DNA of 64,000 nt from Candidatus Latescibacterota bacterium. Lineage in GTDB: Bacteria; JAAXHH01. The notes beneath the pieces are model-generated. The model was not told the origin of the DNA. It was given only the letters and a program-made list of their open reading frames with translations, and searched no databases. Both the position numbers and the translations under genes were made by a program. Shown piece after piece: positions 25,767 through 36,299 of the stretch; position 1 is the stretch's first letter, and every line of letters starts with the position of its first letter. The stretch is taken from the NCBI GenBank assembly GCA_022821085.1, contig JAJEEG010000003.1, forward strand, positions 1 through 64,000, in the 5' to 3' direction.

Positions 25767-25797
25767 TTTCGATGTCCAGGAGCTTTCGATGTCCAGG
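25767..25797. repeat. Direct repeat duplicating the coaBC start region
   Basis: tttcgatgtccagg occurs at 25767-25780 and 25784-25797 (17-bp period). Each copy contains an ATG (25772 and 25789), in different frames. The end of copy 1 supplies AGGAG (25778-25782), six nt before the ATG of copy 2. The duplication thus seems to have created the ribosome binding site of coaBC. Confidence 0.85.
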
Positions 25798-27006
25798 TTG
25801 AAAGGACGCCGGATCGTACTCGGCGTGACGGGGAGCATATCGGCCTACAAGGCGGCCGAAGTGGTCCGCGGACTCGTCCGGGAACAGGCGGACGTCCGGG
25901 TGGTGATGACCCGTGAAGCCGGCGCCTTCGTCGGCGCCGTAACGTTCAGCGCACTGACCGGGCATCCCGTGGCCGTCGAGCAGTTTCCCGACACCGGGAT
26001 GGCCGGTGAAGAACACGTCGACCTCGCGGCATGGGCCGATACGGTGGCCATCGCGCCCGCCACGGCCAATATCATCGGCAAGATGGCGAACGGGCTGGGG
26101 GACGACCTGCTCTCAACCGTAATGCTGGCCTGCGAAGCGCCCTGCTGCCTGGCGCCGGCCATGAATTTCCGCATGTGGAGAAACGAGGCCGTCCAGTCGA
26201 ATCTCGATCGCCTCAGGAGCCGGGGCGTTCACGTCATCGATCCGGAATTCGGCCTGCTGGCCAACGGCGAAGAGGGAGACGGGAGGCTGGCGGCGCCGGA
26301 GCAGATCGTGGAAGCGGTCGCCATCCTTGCCGATCCCGATCATGACCTGGCGGGATGCAATGTGCTGGTGAGCGCCGGCCCCACGGCGGAGGACATCGAT
26401 CCCGTCCGGTGCGTTACGAACCGCTCCAGCGGAAAGATGGGCTACGCCCTCGCAAGGGCCGCGGCGCGGCGCGGCGCGTCGGTCACGCTCGTGGCGGGTC
26501 CAACGAGCCTCCAGGATCCATACGGGGTCGCCGTGGAACATGTCCGGACCGCCGGTGAGATGCGCGATGCCGTTCTGGCCAACCGCGAAGGCCAGCATGC
26601 CGTGATTATGGCGGCGGCCGTGGCGGACTACCGGCCGGGCACCCAGGCCCCCCGGAAGATGAAGAAGACGCAGGAAAGTCTTACGCTGGAAATGACGCGG
26701 ACCGCCGATATCCTCGCGGAAGTGGCCGCCGACCGGCCGCCCGTGCTGATCGGTTTTGCCGCGGAGACCCATGACGGTCTGGACAACGCGCGCCGGAAGC
26801 TGGCGGACAAGGACCTGGACCTGGTGGTCTACAACGACGTCACCGCCGATGGCGCCGGGTTCGAGACGGATACGAACATCGTCACCCTGATACGCCGTGA
26901 CGGCCGCGAGGAATCCCTGCCCCTGCAATCCAAGTCCGACGTGGCGGACCGCGTCATGGACGAAGTCGCCGCCCTTCTGAGAAACCGGGAAGTCGTTCCC
27001 GCATGA
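25789..27006 (+). CDS. coaBC: Bifunctional CoaBC (PPC decarboxylase / PPC synthetase)
   Basis: Two steps of coenzyme A synthesis. The flavin-dependent CoaC part (about 1-180) has GVTGSISAYKA, the catalytic His76 in EEHVDLA, and PAMN (123-126). The CoaB part has SAGPTAEDIDPVRCVTNRSSGKMG. In the substrate flap the sequence is LLANGEEGDGRLA, so the cysteine that protonates the intermediate in E. coli Dfp (the ACG motif) is Asn159 here. Some lineages carry other residues at this place, so loss of activity is not implied. It overlaps udg by 4 bp. Confidence 0.95.
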   Translation: MSRLKGRRIVLGVTGSISAYKAAEVVRGLVREQADVRVVMTREAGAFVGAVTFSALTGHPVAVEQFPDTGMAGEEHVDLAAWADTVAIAPATANIIGKMANGLGDDLLSTVMLACEAPCCLAPAMNFRMWRNEAVQSNLDRLRSRGVHVIDPEFGLLANGEEGDGRLAAPEQIVEAVAILADPDHDLAGCNVLVSAGPTAEDIDPVRCVTNRSSGKMGYALARAAARRGASVTLVAGPTSLQDPYGVAVEHVRTAGEMRDAVLANREGQHAVIMAAAVADYRPGTQAPRKMKKTQESLTLEMTRTADILAEVAADRPPVLIGFAAETHDGLDNARRKLADKDLDLVVYNDVTADGAGFETDTNIVTLIRRDGREESLPLQSKSDVADRVMDEVAALLRNREVVPA

Positions 27007-27901
27007 ACACGCAAGCGTCGCTGTCCGACCTGATACGACAGACCGTCGAGGCCGTGAGGCAGGAAGAAGAGCAGGGAATCGAATCGCTCTACCTGCCGGC
27101 TGGCCTGGACGGGGCGCTTCCGTTGCCGGAGCGGACGCGGTCAGCACGGTCCGGACGGCCCGCCCAACCTGCCGGAGCCGGCCGACCTGCCGGGTACGCC
27201 CAACCTGCCGGAGCCGGTCGACCTGCCGGGGCCAGGCGAGCGGATCAAGCGAACCAGCCGAACCAGCCGGTCCAGTCGGTCCAGTCGGCCCAGTCGGCCC
27301 AGTCGGCCCAGGTAACGTCTCTCGAGGCCCTGTATGCGAAATACCATCGCTGCACGGCCTGCGCGCTGGGATTCACGCGAAAGCATTTTGTATTCGGTAC
27401 CGGGAACGAGCACGCCGACGTGATGTTCGTGGGCGAAGCGCCTGGTGCCCAGGAAGACGAACAGGGCCAGCCCTTCGTCGGGCAGGCGGGTAAACTGCTG
27501 ACCCGCATCCTGAACGCCATCGATTTCACCCGGGACGAGGTGTACATCACCAACATCCTGAAATGCCGGCCGCCGAACAACCGCGACCCGATGCCCGAGG
27601 AGGTCGATGCGTGCGACGCCATCCTGAAGGAGCAGATCCGCCTCGTCCGGCCACGGCTGATCTGCGCCCTCGGACGCGTCGCAGCCCAGGCCCTGCTCAA
27701 AGAGAACAGTTCGATTCGAGCGCTGCGGGGCAGGTTCCACGACTATCACGGCATCAAACTGCTGGTGACGTACCACCCCTCGGGCCTGCTGCGCAATGCG
27801 GCCTACAAGCGGCCGACCTGGGAGGACGTGCAGATGCTGCGGAAGGAATACGACCGCATCGTGCAGTCCGATGTGCAGGCGACCCCGGGAGCTGAGGTCT
27901 C

Positions 27902-27905
<4 letters not shown>
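27003..27905 (+). CDS. udg: Uracil-DNA glycosylase, family 4 (Fe-S)
   Basis: Removes uracil from DNA. The C-terminal two thirds of this 300-residue protein match family 4: CTAC (a Cys-x2-Cys pair), GEAPGAQEDEQGQPFVGQAG, NILKCRPPNNRDP with the third Fe-S cysteine, CDAIL with a fourth cysteine, and YHPSGLLR. The first 100 residues are a helix followed by a low-complexity Gly-Ala-Arg-Pro and Gln-Ser-Ala linker encoded by tandem repeats. It overlaps both neighbours by 4 bp. Confidence 0.93.
27162..27312. repeat. Coding repeats in the uracil-DNA glycosylase linker
   Basis: A 36-bp unit beginning gcccaacctgccggagccgg occurs at 27162-27197 and 27198-27233, and encodes AQPAGAGRPAG segments. From about 27250 a 9-bp unit (tcggcccag and variants) repeats up to 27312 and encodes QPVQSVQSAQSAQ-like residues. 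All periods are multiples of three, so the frame is kept. Confidence 0.9.
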
Positions 27906-29263
<1,358 letters not shown>

Positions 29264-29316
29264 ACCACGTTGGCCCGGGCTGACCGTTCTTCCCGCGTTA
29301 TGTTCTCTACCCGCTC

Positions 29317-30063
29317 ATGATCGAAATCGTACACCTGAGAAAAGCCTTCGGTAAACCTGTGCTGACGGACGTCAACCTGACCATCGAGTCCGGGGAGACC
29401 ATGGTCATCATCGGCCGGAGCGGATGCGGCAAGAGCGTGCTGCTCAAGCACATCACGGGGCTGCTGCATCCGGACGGCGGAACGCTGCTGGTGGACGGCA
29501 GGGACGTGACCAGGCTGTACGGGACGGCGCTGGACGAAATCCGGAAACGGTTCGGGTTCCTGTTCCAGGGCGGCGCCCTCTTCGATTCCATGACCGTGGG
29601 CGAGAACGTGGGGATCGGCCTGAAAGTACACACCGACCGGACCGAGGCGGAGATCAACGAACGGGTCCGGACCTGCCTCCAGATGGTCGGCCTGTCCGAC
29701 GTGGAGGAACAGAAGCCGGCGGAGCTTTCGGGCGGCATGCGCAAGAGAGTGGGACTCGCCAGGGCGATCGCCATGAATCCGGAGTACATTCTATACGACG
29801 AGCCCACCACGGGCCTGGACCCCATCATGGCGGACATCATCAACGACCTGATCCTGGACATGAACCAGCGGCTGTCGGTGACGGCGATCGCGGTGACCCA
29901 CGATATGATCAGCGCGTACAAGATCGCGGACCGCATCGCCATGCTCCACGACGGGGTGATTCACATGGTGGGGACCCCGGACGAGATCCGGAACTGCGAC
30001 GACGCGCTGGTGCAGCAGTTCATCCTGGGCCGCGGTGAAGGCCCCATCAAATCGCTGGAATAG
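29317..30063 (+). CDS. mlaF: ABC transporter ATPase, MlaF type
   Basis: A 248-residue ATPase of the Mla/Mce phospholipid transport family. It has Walker A GRSGCGKSVLLKHI (MlaF proteins have SGxGKS-VLLKHI), Q-loop FLFQGGALFDSMTV, signature ELSGGMRKRVGLARAIA, Walker B YILYDEPTTGLDP, and the H-loop VTHDM. Its usual partners, the permease MlaE and the MCE protein MlaD, are not in this window, so it is an orphan here. Neighbours dnaB and tgt are unrelated. Confidence 0.85.
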   Translation: MIEIVHLRKAFGKPVLTDVNLTIESGETMVIIGRSGCGKSVLLKHITGLLHPDGGTLLVDGRDVTRLYGTALDEIRKRFGFLFQGGALFDSMTVGENVGIGLKVHTDRTEAEINERVRTCLQMVGLSDVEEQKPAELSGGMRKRVGLARAIAMNPEYILYDEPTTGLDPIMADIINDLILDMNQRLSVTAIAVTHDMISAYKIADRIAMLHDGVIHMVGTPDEIRNCDDALVQQFILGRGEGPIKSLE

Positions 30064-30102
30064 TCATGGATCAATCGACAGGAGGATCGCGGGTCTCGCG
30101 GT

Positions 30103-31260
30103 ATGGCATCGCTGTCCTTTGACCTGCTCGCCCGGGACCCGGCTTCCAACGCACGGGCGGGCCGCATGAAGACCCCCCACGGCGAAATACGCACGCCGGT
30201 GTTCATGCCCGTGGGGACCCAGGCGACGGTGAAGACGCTGACGCCGGCGGAACTCGAAACCGCCGGCGCGCAGATCATACTCGGCAACACCTACCACCTG
30301 TTTCTCCGGCCCGGGCACGCATTGATCAGGGAAATGGGCGGGCTGCACGGGTTCATGAACTGGCAGCGGCCCCTGTTGACGGACAGCGGGGGCTACCAGG
30401 TGTTCAGTCTTTCGGACCTCAAGTCCATCGAGGAAGAGGGGGTGACCTTCCAATCGCACATCGACGGCTCGCGGCACCTGTTCACGCCGGAGTCCGTCAT
30501 GGAGATCGAGACCGCCCTCGGCGCCGACATCATCGCGCCCCTCGACGAGTGTCCGCCCTATCCCTGCGACTACGGTTACGCGAAGGATTCCGCCGCGCTG
30601 ACGCTGCGATGGGCCGAGCGGTCCCGGAAGCGTTTCGACGAACTGGAGGGAGAAAGGGCGCATCCCCAGGCGCTGTTCGGCATCGTGCAGGGAAGCGTCT
30701 ACGAAGACCTCCGGGTCGATTGCGCGCGGTCCTTGGTCGACCGGGGATTCGACGCCTACGCCATCGGAGGGATGTCGATCGGGGAACCGAAGCCGGCCAT
30801 GGCGGCCCTGATCGATGCCACTGTCGAGCACCTGCCGGAAGACCGGCCCCGTTACCTGATGGGCGCGGGGACGCCGGAAGACCTCGTCGACGCCGTGGGA
30901 CGGGGCATCGACATGTTCGACTGCGTCATTCCCACCCGCGAGGGTCGGAACGGCGCGCTTTACACGCGCTCCGGACGCATCAACATCTACAACGCCCGCT
31001 TCAGGGCCGACGCCGGACCGATCGACGCATCCTGTTCGTGTTATGCCTGCCGGACCTTCAGCCGTTCGTATATCCGGCACCTTTACCGCGCGGGAGAAAT
31101 ACTGGGTCCGAGAATGGGGACCCTGCACAACATCCACTTCTACGTCGGCCTGGTCTCCGAGATGGGAGAATCCATCCTGGAAGGCCGTTTCGGCGCGTGG
31201 AGCAGGTCGTTTCTGACCGCGTATCGCAGTGAGACCGCAAGAAAGGAGCAACCCCCGTGA
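30103..31260 (+). CDS. tgt: Queuine tRNA-ribosyltransferase
   Basis: Exchanges guanine 34 for the queuosine precursor in tRNAs with GUN anticodons. The 385 residues contain TDSGGYQVFSL with the catalytic Asp, a DECPPYP motif (DECTPYP is usual), GIVQGS, GGMSIGEP, the second Asp in MFDCVIPTREGRNG, and the zinc site CSCYACRTFS with a distal His. A folE-PTPS pair at 61263-62644 could feed the same pathway. Confidence 0.97.
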   Translation: MASLSFDLLARDPASNARAGRMKTPHGEIRTPVFMPVGTQATVKTLTPAELETAGAQIILGNTYHLFLRPGHALIREMGGLHGFMNWQRPLLTDSGGYQVFSLSDLKSIEEEGVTFQSHIDGSRHLFTPESVMEIETALGADIIAPLDECPPYPCDYGYAKDSAALTLRWAERSRKRFDELEGERAHPQALFGIVQGSVYEDLRVDCARSLVDRGFDAYAIGGMSIGEPKPAMAALIDATVEHLPEDRPRYLMGAGTPEDLVDAVGRGIDMFDCVIPTREGRNGALYTRSGRINIYNARFRADAGPIDASCSCYACRTFSRSYIRHLYRAGEILGPRMGTLHNIHFYVGLVSEMGESILEGRFGAWSRSFLTAYRSETARKEQPP

Positions 31261-31589
31261 TTCAAGATGCCTTTGCCATGGGGCCCGGCGGCGGAGACGC
31301 TTCCGGACCGGGTTTCCTGATCTCCATGATCCCCATCCTGTTGATGTTCGCCATCATCTACCTGTTGCTGATCCGTCCACAGCAGAAGCGCCAGCGGGAA
31401 CACCAGGCCATGCTGGACGCCCTGCAGAACGGAGACAAGGTGGTGACGCAGGGCGGGATCATCGGCGTCGTTACCGGACTGAAGGCGGACGTGGTCACGG
31501 TGCGCATCGCCGACGACGTCCGGATCGACCTGCAACGCAGCGCCATTTCCCGGCTGATCAGCAGCAAGAAGGGCGGCAAGGAAGAATAG
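31257..31589 (+). CDS. yajC: Preprotein translocase subunit YajC
   Basis: A single-span inner-membrane protein of the Sec holotranslocon. The 110 residues have a hydrophobic span (LISMIPILLMFAIIYLLLI, about 22-40), then IRPQQKRQREHQAML, GDKVVTQGGIIGVV and RIADDVRIDLQRSAI, all typical. The start is GTG overlapping the tgt stop (GTGA). The tgt-yajC order is widely conserved, but secD and secF do not follow. Confidence 0.95.
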   Translation: MIQDAFAMGPGGGDASGPGFLISMIPILLMFAIIYLLLIRPQQKRQREHQAMLDALQNGDKVVTQGGIIGVVTGLKADVVTVRIADDVRIDLQRSAISRLISSKKGGKEE

Positions 31590-31598
31590 GCGGCAACC

Positions 31599-32153
31599 AT
31601 GGCGGTCAGACCCATACGCATATACGGCGACCCGGTACTCCGGGAGAAAACCCGCCCGGTTGGGGATACGACCGCGGCACTGCGTCTCCTGGCCGAGGAC
31701 CTGGTCGACACCATGTTCGACGCGGAGGGCATCGGGCTTGCGGCTCCCCAGGTCGGCGAGCCCGTCCGCATGTACGTGGTGAACCTCGGCGCGATCGCTC
31801 CCGAACTCTTCCTGGACCGCCGTGGGCCGTCCCTGGATGGCGAACCGGAACACCTGGTGCTGGTGAACCCGCGCGTCGTAAAGCGGGAAGGCGCGCAGAC
31901 CGGCGACGAGGGATGCCTGAGTTTTCCCGATCTGTACGAGAAGGTGACCCGGCCCGAGGTCGTGCGCATCGAGGCGACGGACCTGGAAGGGCGCCCCGTC
32001 GAGATCGAGGGCAGCGGACTGCTCGCGCGGGTCCTGGTCCACGAGTATGACCACCTGGAGGGCGTCCTGTTCATCGATCACCTTAGCAAGCTCCGCCAGC
32101 AGTTCCTCCGCGGCAAGCTGAGGAAGCTCAAGGAGAGCGGTCAGGCGGTCTGA
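31599..32153 (+). CDS. def: Peptide deformylase
   Basis: Removes the N-formyl group from nascent proteins. The three motifs are present in 184 residues: EGIGLAAPQVG, DEGCLSFP (metal-binding Cys) and VLVHEYDHLEG (two His ligands and catalytic Glu). It has a longer middle loop than E. coli Def. fmt follows one base later, pairing formylation with deformylation. Confidence 0.97.
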   Translation: MAVRPIRIYGDPVLREKTRPVGDTTAALRLLAEDLVDTMFDAEGIGLAAPQVGEPVRMYVVNLGAIAPELFLDRRGPSLDGEPEHLVLVNPRVVKREGAQTGDEGCLSFPDLYEKVTRPEVVRIEATDLEGRPVEIEGSGLLARVLVHEYDHLEGVLFIDHLSKLRQQFLRGKLRKLKESGQAV

Positions 32154-32154
32154 T

Positions 32155-33096
32155 ATGCGCGTGGTCTACATGGGTACGCCCGCCTTCGCGGTGCCGAGCC
32201 TCGAGGCGCTGGTCGGCCGGGCGGAACACGAGGTGGCCGGCATTGTCACAGGCCCCGACCGGCCGAAGGGGCGGGGACTGAAGACCGCGCCTTCGCCGGT
32301 GAAGGAAACCGCCCTGCGGCACGGCATACCCATCTGGCAGCCGGAGAAGCTGCGCGACCCGGGTTTCCTGGACGCTCTTCGGTCCCTGGACGCCGGCCTG
32401 TTCGTGGTCGTGGCCTTCCGCATCCTGCCCGACGAACTGCTGGCGATCCCCCCGGGCGGCACGATCAACCTCCATCCTTCCCTCCTGCCCCGGTACCGCG
32501 GCGCGGCGCCCATCCAGTGGGCGGTGATGAATGGGGACGAGGTTACGGGCGTCACCACGTTCCTGGTCGAAAGGCGGGTGGATACAGGCGACATCCTCTG
32601 CCAGGAGACCGTGCCGATCGGACCGGAGGAAACCGCCGGCGAACTGTACGACCGGCTGTCCCGCGCCGGCGCGGACCTGCTCCTGCGCACGGTGGATCTC
32701 CTGGCGGACGGCCGCGTAACGCCGCGGCCGCAGCGGGGCGAATCGACGCCCGCGCCCAGGATCTCCCGGGAGGACGGCCGCATAGACTGGCGGCTGCCGG
32801 CCCGTGCCATCCACAACAGGGTACGGGGCCTGAACCCGGTGCCCATGGCCTTCACCACCTGGCGCGGCCAGCGCGTCCGGGTTATTTCGAGTCGGCCCGT
32901 CTGCCTGGAAGGGGAAGGGGGCGGACCGCCCGGAGAGATTGTCTCCGCCGACGAACGCCGGGGCGTCACCGTGCAGACCGGAGAAGGCGGGTTGAGACTG
33001 GACAAGGTGCAGCCCGAGGGCCGAAGCCGGATCGATGGCGCGGAATTCGTAAGAGGATACCGGCCCGCGGCGGGCGATCTTCTCGGCGGGTCCTGA
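32155..33096 (+). CDS. fmt: Methionyl-tRNA formyltransferase
   Basis: Formylates initiator Met-tRNA using 10-formyl-THF. Of 313 residues, the N-terminal catalytic part carries VVYMGTPAFAVPSL, the NLHPSLLPRYRGAAPIQWA segment with the catalytic Asn and His, and VDTGDIL. The C-terminal OB-like domain begins near REDGRIDW. A roughly 100-bp GC-rich gap with imperfect repeats follows before rsmB. Confidence 0.97.
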   Translation: MRVVYMGTPAFAVPSLEALVGRAEHEVAGIVTGPDRPKGRGLKTAPSPVKETALRHGIPIWQPEKLRDPGFLDALRSLDAGLFVVVAFRILPDELLAIPPGGTINLHPSLLPRYRGAAPIQWAVMNGDEVTGVTTFLVERRVDTGDILCQETVPIGPEETAGELYDRLSRAGADLLLRTVDLLADGRVTPRPQRGESTPAPRISREDGRIDWRLPARAIHNRVRGLNPVPMAFTTWRGQRVRVISSRPVCLEGEGGGPPGEIVSADERRGVTVQTGEGGLRLDKVQPEGRSRIDGAEFVRGYRPAAGDLLGGS

Positions 33097-33195
33097 CGCC
33101 CGCCGTCCGCGGTCGGGCACGGCCGGCGGGTTCAATCCCGGCACCCTCCGTCCTCCGGCGCGCGCGGCCGGCGGGTACTTCAAGGAACCCCCACC

Positions 33196-34578
33196 ATGGT
33201 CCAATCTCGCAGCGAATCAACGGCCGACGCCGGAGGGAACGCCCCTCCAGTGCGCGAGATCGCGTTGAAGGCACTGCATCGCGCGGAAACGCGGGACGTG
33301 CTGCCGCGGGACGCCCTCAATGCCCTTTTCCGGCGATACGGCTACACGGACCGGGACCGGGCCTTCGCGACCGAACTGGTGTACGGCACCGTCCGCTGGC
33401 GGCGCCGCCTGGACTGGACGCTCGGCCGACTGTTGCGCGGCAACCCGGAGTCGCTGACGCCGTGGATCCGCCTGATCCTACACCTGGGCCTGTACCAGTT
33501 GATGATGATGGACCAGGTCCCCGACGCCGCCGCCACCCATGAATCCGTGCAACTCGCCAAGCGGTACGGGCACGAGGGCACCGTCCGCCTGACCAACGCG
33601 GTCCTGAGGACGGCCATCCGGCAACGGGACCAGTTGTCGCGGCCGGCGCGCGGGGGAGGCCCCGTCGCGGACCTCGGCGTCACCCATTCCTATCCCGATT
33701 GGCTGGCGAAGCGGTGGATCGAGCGATACGGCGTGGAATCCGCCGCCGCCCTCATGGAGGCCGGGAACCGGCCGCCGCCCCTGTCCGTTCGGGTCAACAC
33801 GGCGAGGTCCACGCCGCAAGACCTCGCCGCATCGCTGGCGCCGCACGGCATCCAGGTGGAACCGGGGCGGTGGCTCGATGATTTCCTGATCATCCGGCAC
33901 GCGGGCGACCTGCACACGCTGGCCGCCCACGAGGCGGGCCTGTTCCAGGTACAGGACGAAAGCGCGGGTCTCGCGGTGAGGCTTCTGGGCCCGCGGGCGG
34001 GCGAGTCGGTTGTCGATTTATGTTGCGCTCCGGGCGGAAAAACAACATATATTGCGCAAATTGTGGGCGCGGGCGGACGGGTGATCGCCTGCGATTCGTC
34101 ACCGCATCGACTCCGCCGCGTGGAGGAACACCGGCAGCGAATGGGGTTGGGGCAGGTGCGTCTTGTCGTCATGGACGGCCGGTCGCCCGGCCTGGACTTC
34201 ATGGCCGACCGGGTCCTGGTGGATGCCCCCTGTTCCGGGCTCGGCACCATCGCGCGCCGGCCGGATCTGCGGTGGCGGAGAACGGCGGAGGACATCGGCC
34301 GGCTCCGCGCCGAGCAACTGGCGTTGCTGGAGAAAGGCGCCGGCATGGTGAAGCCGGGCGGCGTCCTGGTGTACAGCACGTGCACCATCGAGCCGGAAGA
34401 GAACGAGGACGTCGTGGCCGCGTTTTGCGGCAGGCATCCCGGTTTCAGGCCGGACAGCCCCGGCGACTGGACGGCGGAACTGGCCGCGGTCACGGACGGC
34501 GCGGGCCGGATCGCCACACTGCCGCCGGTACACGGGGTAGACGGGAGTTTCGCGGCGCGGCTGAGAAAAACCGGCTGA
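33196..34578 (+). CDS. rsmB: 16S rRNA m5C967 methyltransferase RsmB
   Basis: A 460-residue methyltransferase of the RsmB/Sun family. The N-terminal NusB-like domain (about 18-160) has REIALKALHRAETRD. The SAM-binding catalytic domain has CCAPGGKTTYIA, VLVDAPCSGLGTI (PCSG with a catalytic Cys) and YSTCTIEPEENE (STCT with the second Cys). The fmt-rsmB neighbourhood is the same as in E. coli. Confidence 0.95.
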   Translation: MVQSRSESTADAGGNAPPVREIALKALHRAETRDVLPRDALNALFRRYGYTDRDRAFATELVYGTVRWRRRLDWTLGRLLRGNPESLTPWIRLILHLGLYQLMMMDQVPDAAATHESVQLAKRYGHEGTVRLTNAVLRTAIRQRDQLSRPARGGGPVADLGVTHSYPDWLAKRWIERYGVESAAALMEAGNRPPPLSVRVNTARSTPQDLAASLAPHGIQVEPGRWLDDFLIIRHAGDLHTLAAHEAGLFQVQDESAGLAVRLLGPRAGESVVDLCCAPGGKTTYIAQIVGAGGRVIACDSSPHRLRRVEEHRQRMGLGQVRLVVMDGRSPGLDFMADRVLVDAPCSGLGTIARRPDLRWRRTAEDIGRLRAEQLALLEKGAGMVKPGGVLVYSTCTIEPEENEDVVAAFCGRHPGFRPDSPGDWTAELAAVTDGAGRIATLPPVHGVDGSFAARLRKTG

Positions 34579-34586
34579 TCGCATAG

Positions 34587-34655
34587 GGCGGCCGGCCTGA
34601 GCAGAGCCGCTGATCGCACTGGCGGCCGGCCTGAGCAGAGCCGCTGACCGCACTG
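34587..34655. repeat. 34-bp tandem repeat between rsmB and ffh
   Basis: A 35-base match (ggcggccggcctgagcagag then ccgctgatcgcactg) lies at 34587-34621 and, with one T-to-C change, at 34621-34655. A partial third copy (ccggctgatcgca) overlaps the rsmB stop codon at 34576-34578. The array ends 9 nt before the ffh start. Confidence 0.9.
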
Positions 34656-34664
34656 GAGCGTATC

Positions 34665-35999
34665 GTGTTTGAAGAATTGACCGGGCGAATGGAAGGCATC
34701 GTCCGGAATCTCCGCGGCCAGGGCAAGCTGACGGAAAAGAATATCGACGAGAGCCTCCGGCAGGTGCGCCGCGCCCTGCTGGAAGCCGATGTGAATTTCA
34801 AGGTCGCCCGGACCTTCATCGACACGGTCAAGGTAAAGGCCCTGGGGCAGGGGGTGCTCAGGAACCTCTCCCCGGGTCAGCAGATGGTGGGGATCGTCCA
34901 CCAGGAACTGATCTCCCTGATGGGCGAGGAAGCCGTCGAGGTCGCCATCGCGGAATCGCCCCCGACCATCGTCATGCTGGCCGGCCTGCAGGGGTCCGGC
35001 AAGACGACGGCCACGGGGAAGCTGGCCCACCACTTCCTGGGTGCGGGCCACCGGCCCATACTGGCCGCGGCGGACGTCTACCGGCCCGCGGCGGTGAAGC
35101 AGCTGCAGGTGCTTGGCGAACAGTTGGAGGTGCCGGTCGTGGCCCTCGGGGACAGCCGGTCTCCCCTGGCCATCTGCAAGGTCGCCGTGGACCGCGCGGG
35201 CCGGGAGGACCGGGACGTCGTCATCCTGGACACGGCGGGTCGCCTGCACGTCGATGAAGAGATGATGGAGGAACTCCGCGGGATCCGCGGGGCGGTCCAT
35301 CCCCACGAAATCCTGCTCGTGGTGGACGGCATGACGGGACAGGACGCGGTCAACGTGGCCGAGGCCTTCGACCAAGACCTCGACATCGACGGCTGTATCC
35401 TGACGAAGATGGACGGGGACGCCCGGGGCGGCGCGGCGCTGTCCATACGGCAGATCACCCGGAAGCCCATCAAGTTCGTGGGCGTCGGCGAGAAACTGGA
35501 CGCCCTGGAGGTGTTCCATCCCGAACGGATGGCGTCCCGGATACTGGGGATGGGCGACGTGGTCTCCCTGGTCGAGCGCGCGCAGGCCGCCATCGACGTG
35601 GAGGAAGCGCGCAAGCTCGAGACGAAGCTGCGCAAGCAGACCTTCGATCTCGAGGATTTCCGGTCGCAGCTCCAGCAACTGGGGAAAATGGGTTCCATGC
35701 AGGAACTGGTCGAGATGATGCCCGGCGTCAACAAGAAGGCGTTGAAGGGCATGGATATGGATGAAAGAGCGCTCGTGCGAATGGACGCCATTCTGAGTTC
35801 CATGACCAGACACGAAAGGGCGCGCCCCGTGGTGATCAACGGCAGCAGGCGCCGGCGAATCGCGCGCGGAAGCGGAACGAGCGTGCAGGAGGTGAACCAG
35901 TTACTGAAACAGTACAACATGATGCAGAAGATGATGAAGCAGTTGAACCGGCCGGGCGCCCTCGAGCAACTCGGCCAAAAGATGTTGCCGTTCAGGTAG
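34665..35999 (+). CDS. ffh: Signal recognition particle protein Ffh
   Basis: GTPase of the signal recognition particle that targets membrane proteins. The 444 residues comprise an N domain (starts with GTG; FEELTGRMEGIVRNLRGQGKLTE), a G domain with GLQGSGKTTATGKLA, DTAGRLHVDEE and TKMDGDARGGAALS, and a methionine-rich M domain at the C terminus ending in MMQKMMKQLNRPG. The ffh-rpsP-rimM-trmD-rplS order is widely conserved. Confidence 0.98.
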   Translation: MFEELTGRMEGIVRNLRGQGKLTEKNIDESLRQVRRALLEADVNFKVARTFIDTVKVKALGQGVLRNLSPGQQMVGIVHQELISLMGEEAVEVAIAESPPTIVMLAGLQGSGKTTATGKLAHHFLGAGHRPILAAADVYRPAAVKQLQVLGEQLEVPVVALGDSRSPLAICKVAVDRAGREDRDVVILDTAGRLHVDEEMMEELRGIRGAVHPHEILLVVDGMTGQDAVNVAEAFDQDLDIDGCILTKMDGDARGGAALSIRQITRKPIKFVGVGEKLDALEVFHPERMASRILGMGDVVSLVERAQAAIDVEEARKLETKLRKQTFDLEDFRSQLQQLGKMGSMQELVEMMPGVNKKALKGMDMDERALVRMDAILSSMTRHERARPVVINGSRRRRIARGSGTSVQEVNQLLKQYNMMQKMMKQLNRPGALEQLGQKMLPFR

Positions 36000-36014
36000 C
36001 TAAAGGAGCGAAAC

Positions 36015-36299
36015 ATGGCAGTGGCCATTCGGCTTCGCCGCACGGGAGCCAAGAAAAGACCCTTTTACCGGATCGTCGTAGCGGACGACAGAACCCGTCT
36101 GGGCGGGAAGTATATCGAAAGCCTGGGTTACTACAACCCCATTTCGCCGGAACAGCTGGAGATGGACGTGGACAAGGCTGTAGACTGGCTCAGGCGCGGC
36201 GCCCAGCCGAGCGATACGGTGCGATCGCTTCTGGTGAAGAGCGGCGCGATACAGAAGTGGCGCGGCGAGAACGAGGAGACGGCCGAAGCGGCCGAGTGA
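36015..36299 (+). CDS. rpsP: 30S ribosomal protein S16
   Basis: A 94-residue S16 with [22 protein letters not shown] at the N terminus and a YNPISPEQ turn, then an acidic tail. AAAGGAG lies 8 nt before the start codon. The KH-domain gene often found between rpsP and rimM is absent. Confidence 0.97.
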   Translation: MAVAIRLRRTGAKKRPFYRIVVADDRTRLGGKYIESLGYYNPISPEQLEMDVDKAVDWLRRGAQPSDTVRSLLVKSGAIQKWRGENEETAEAAE

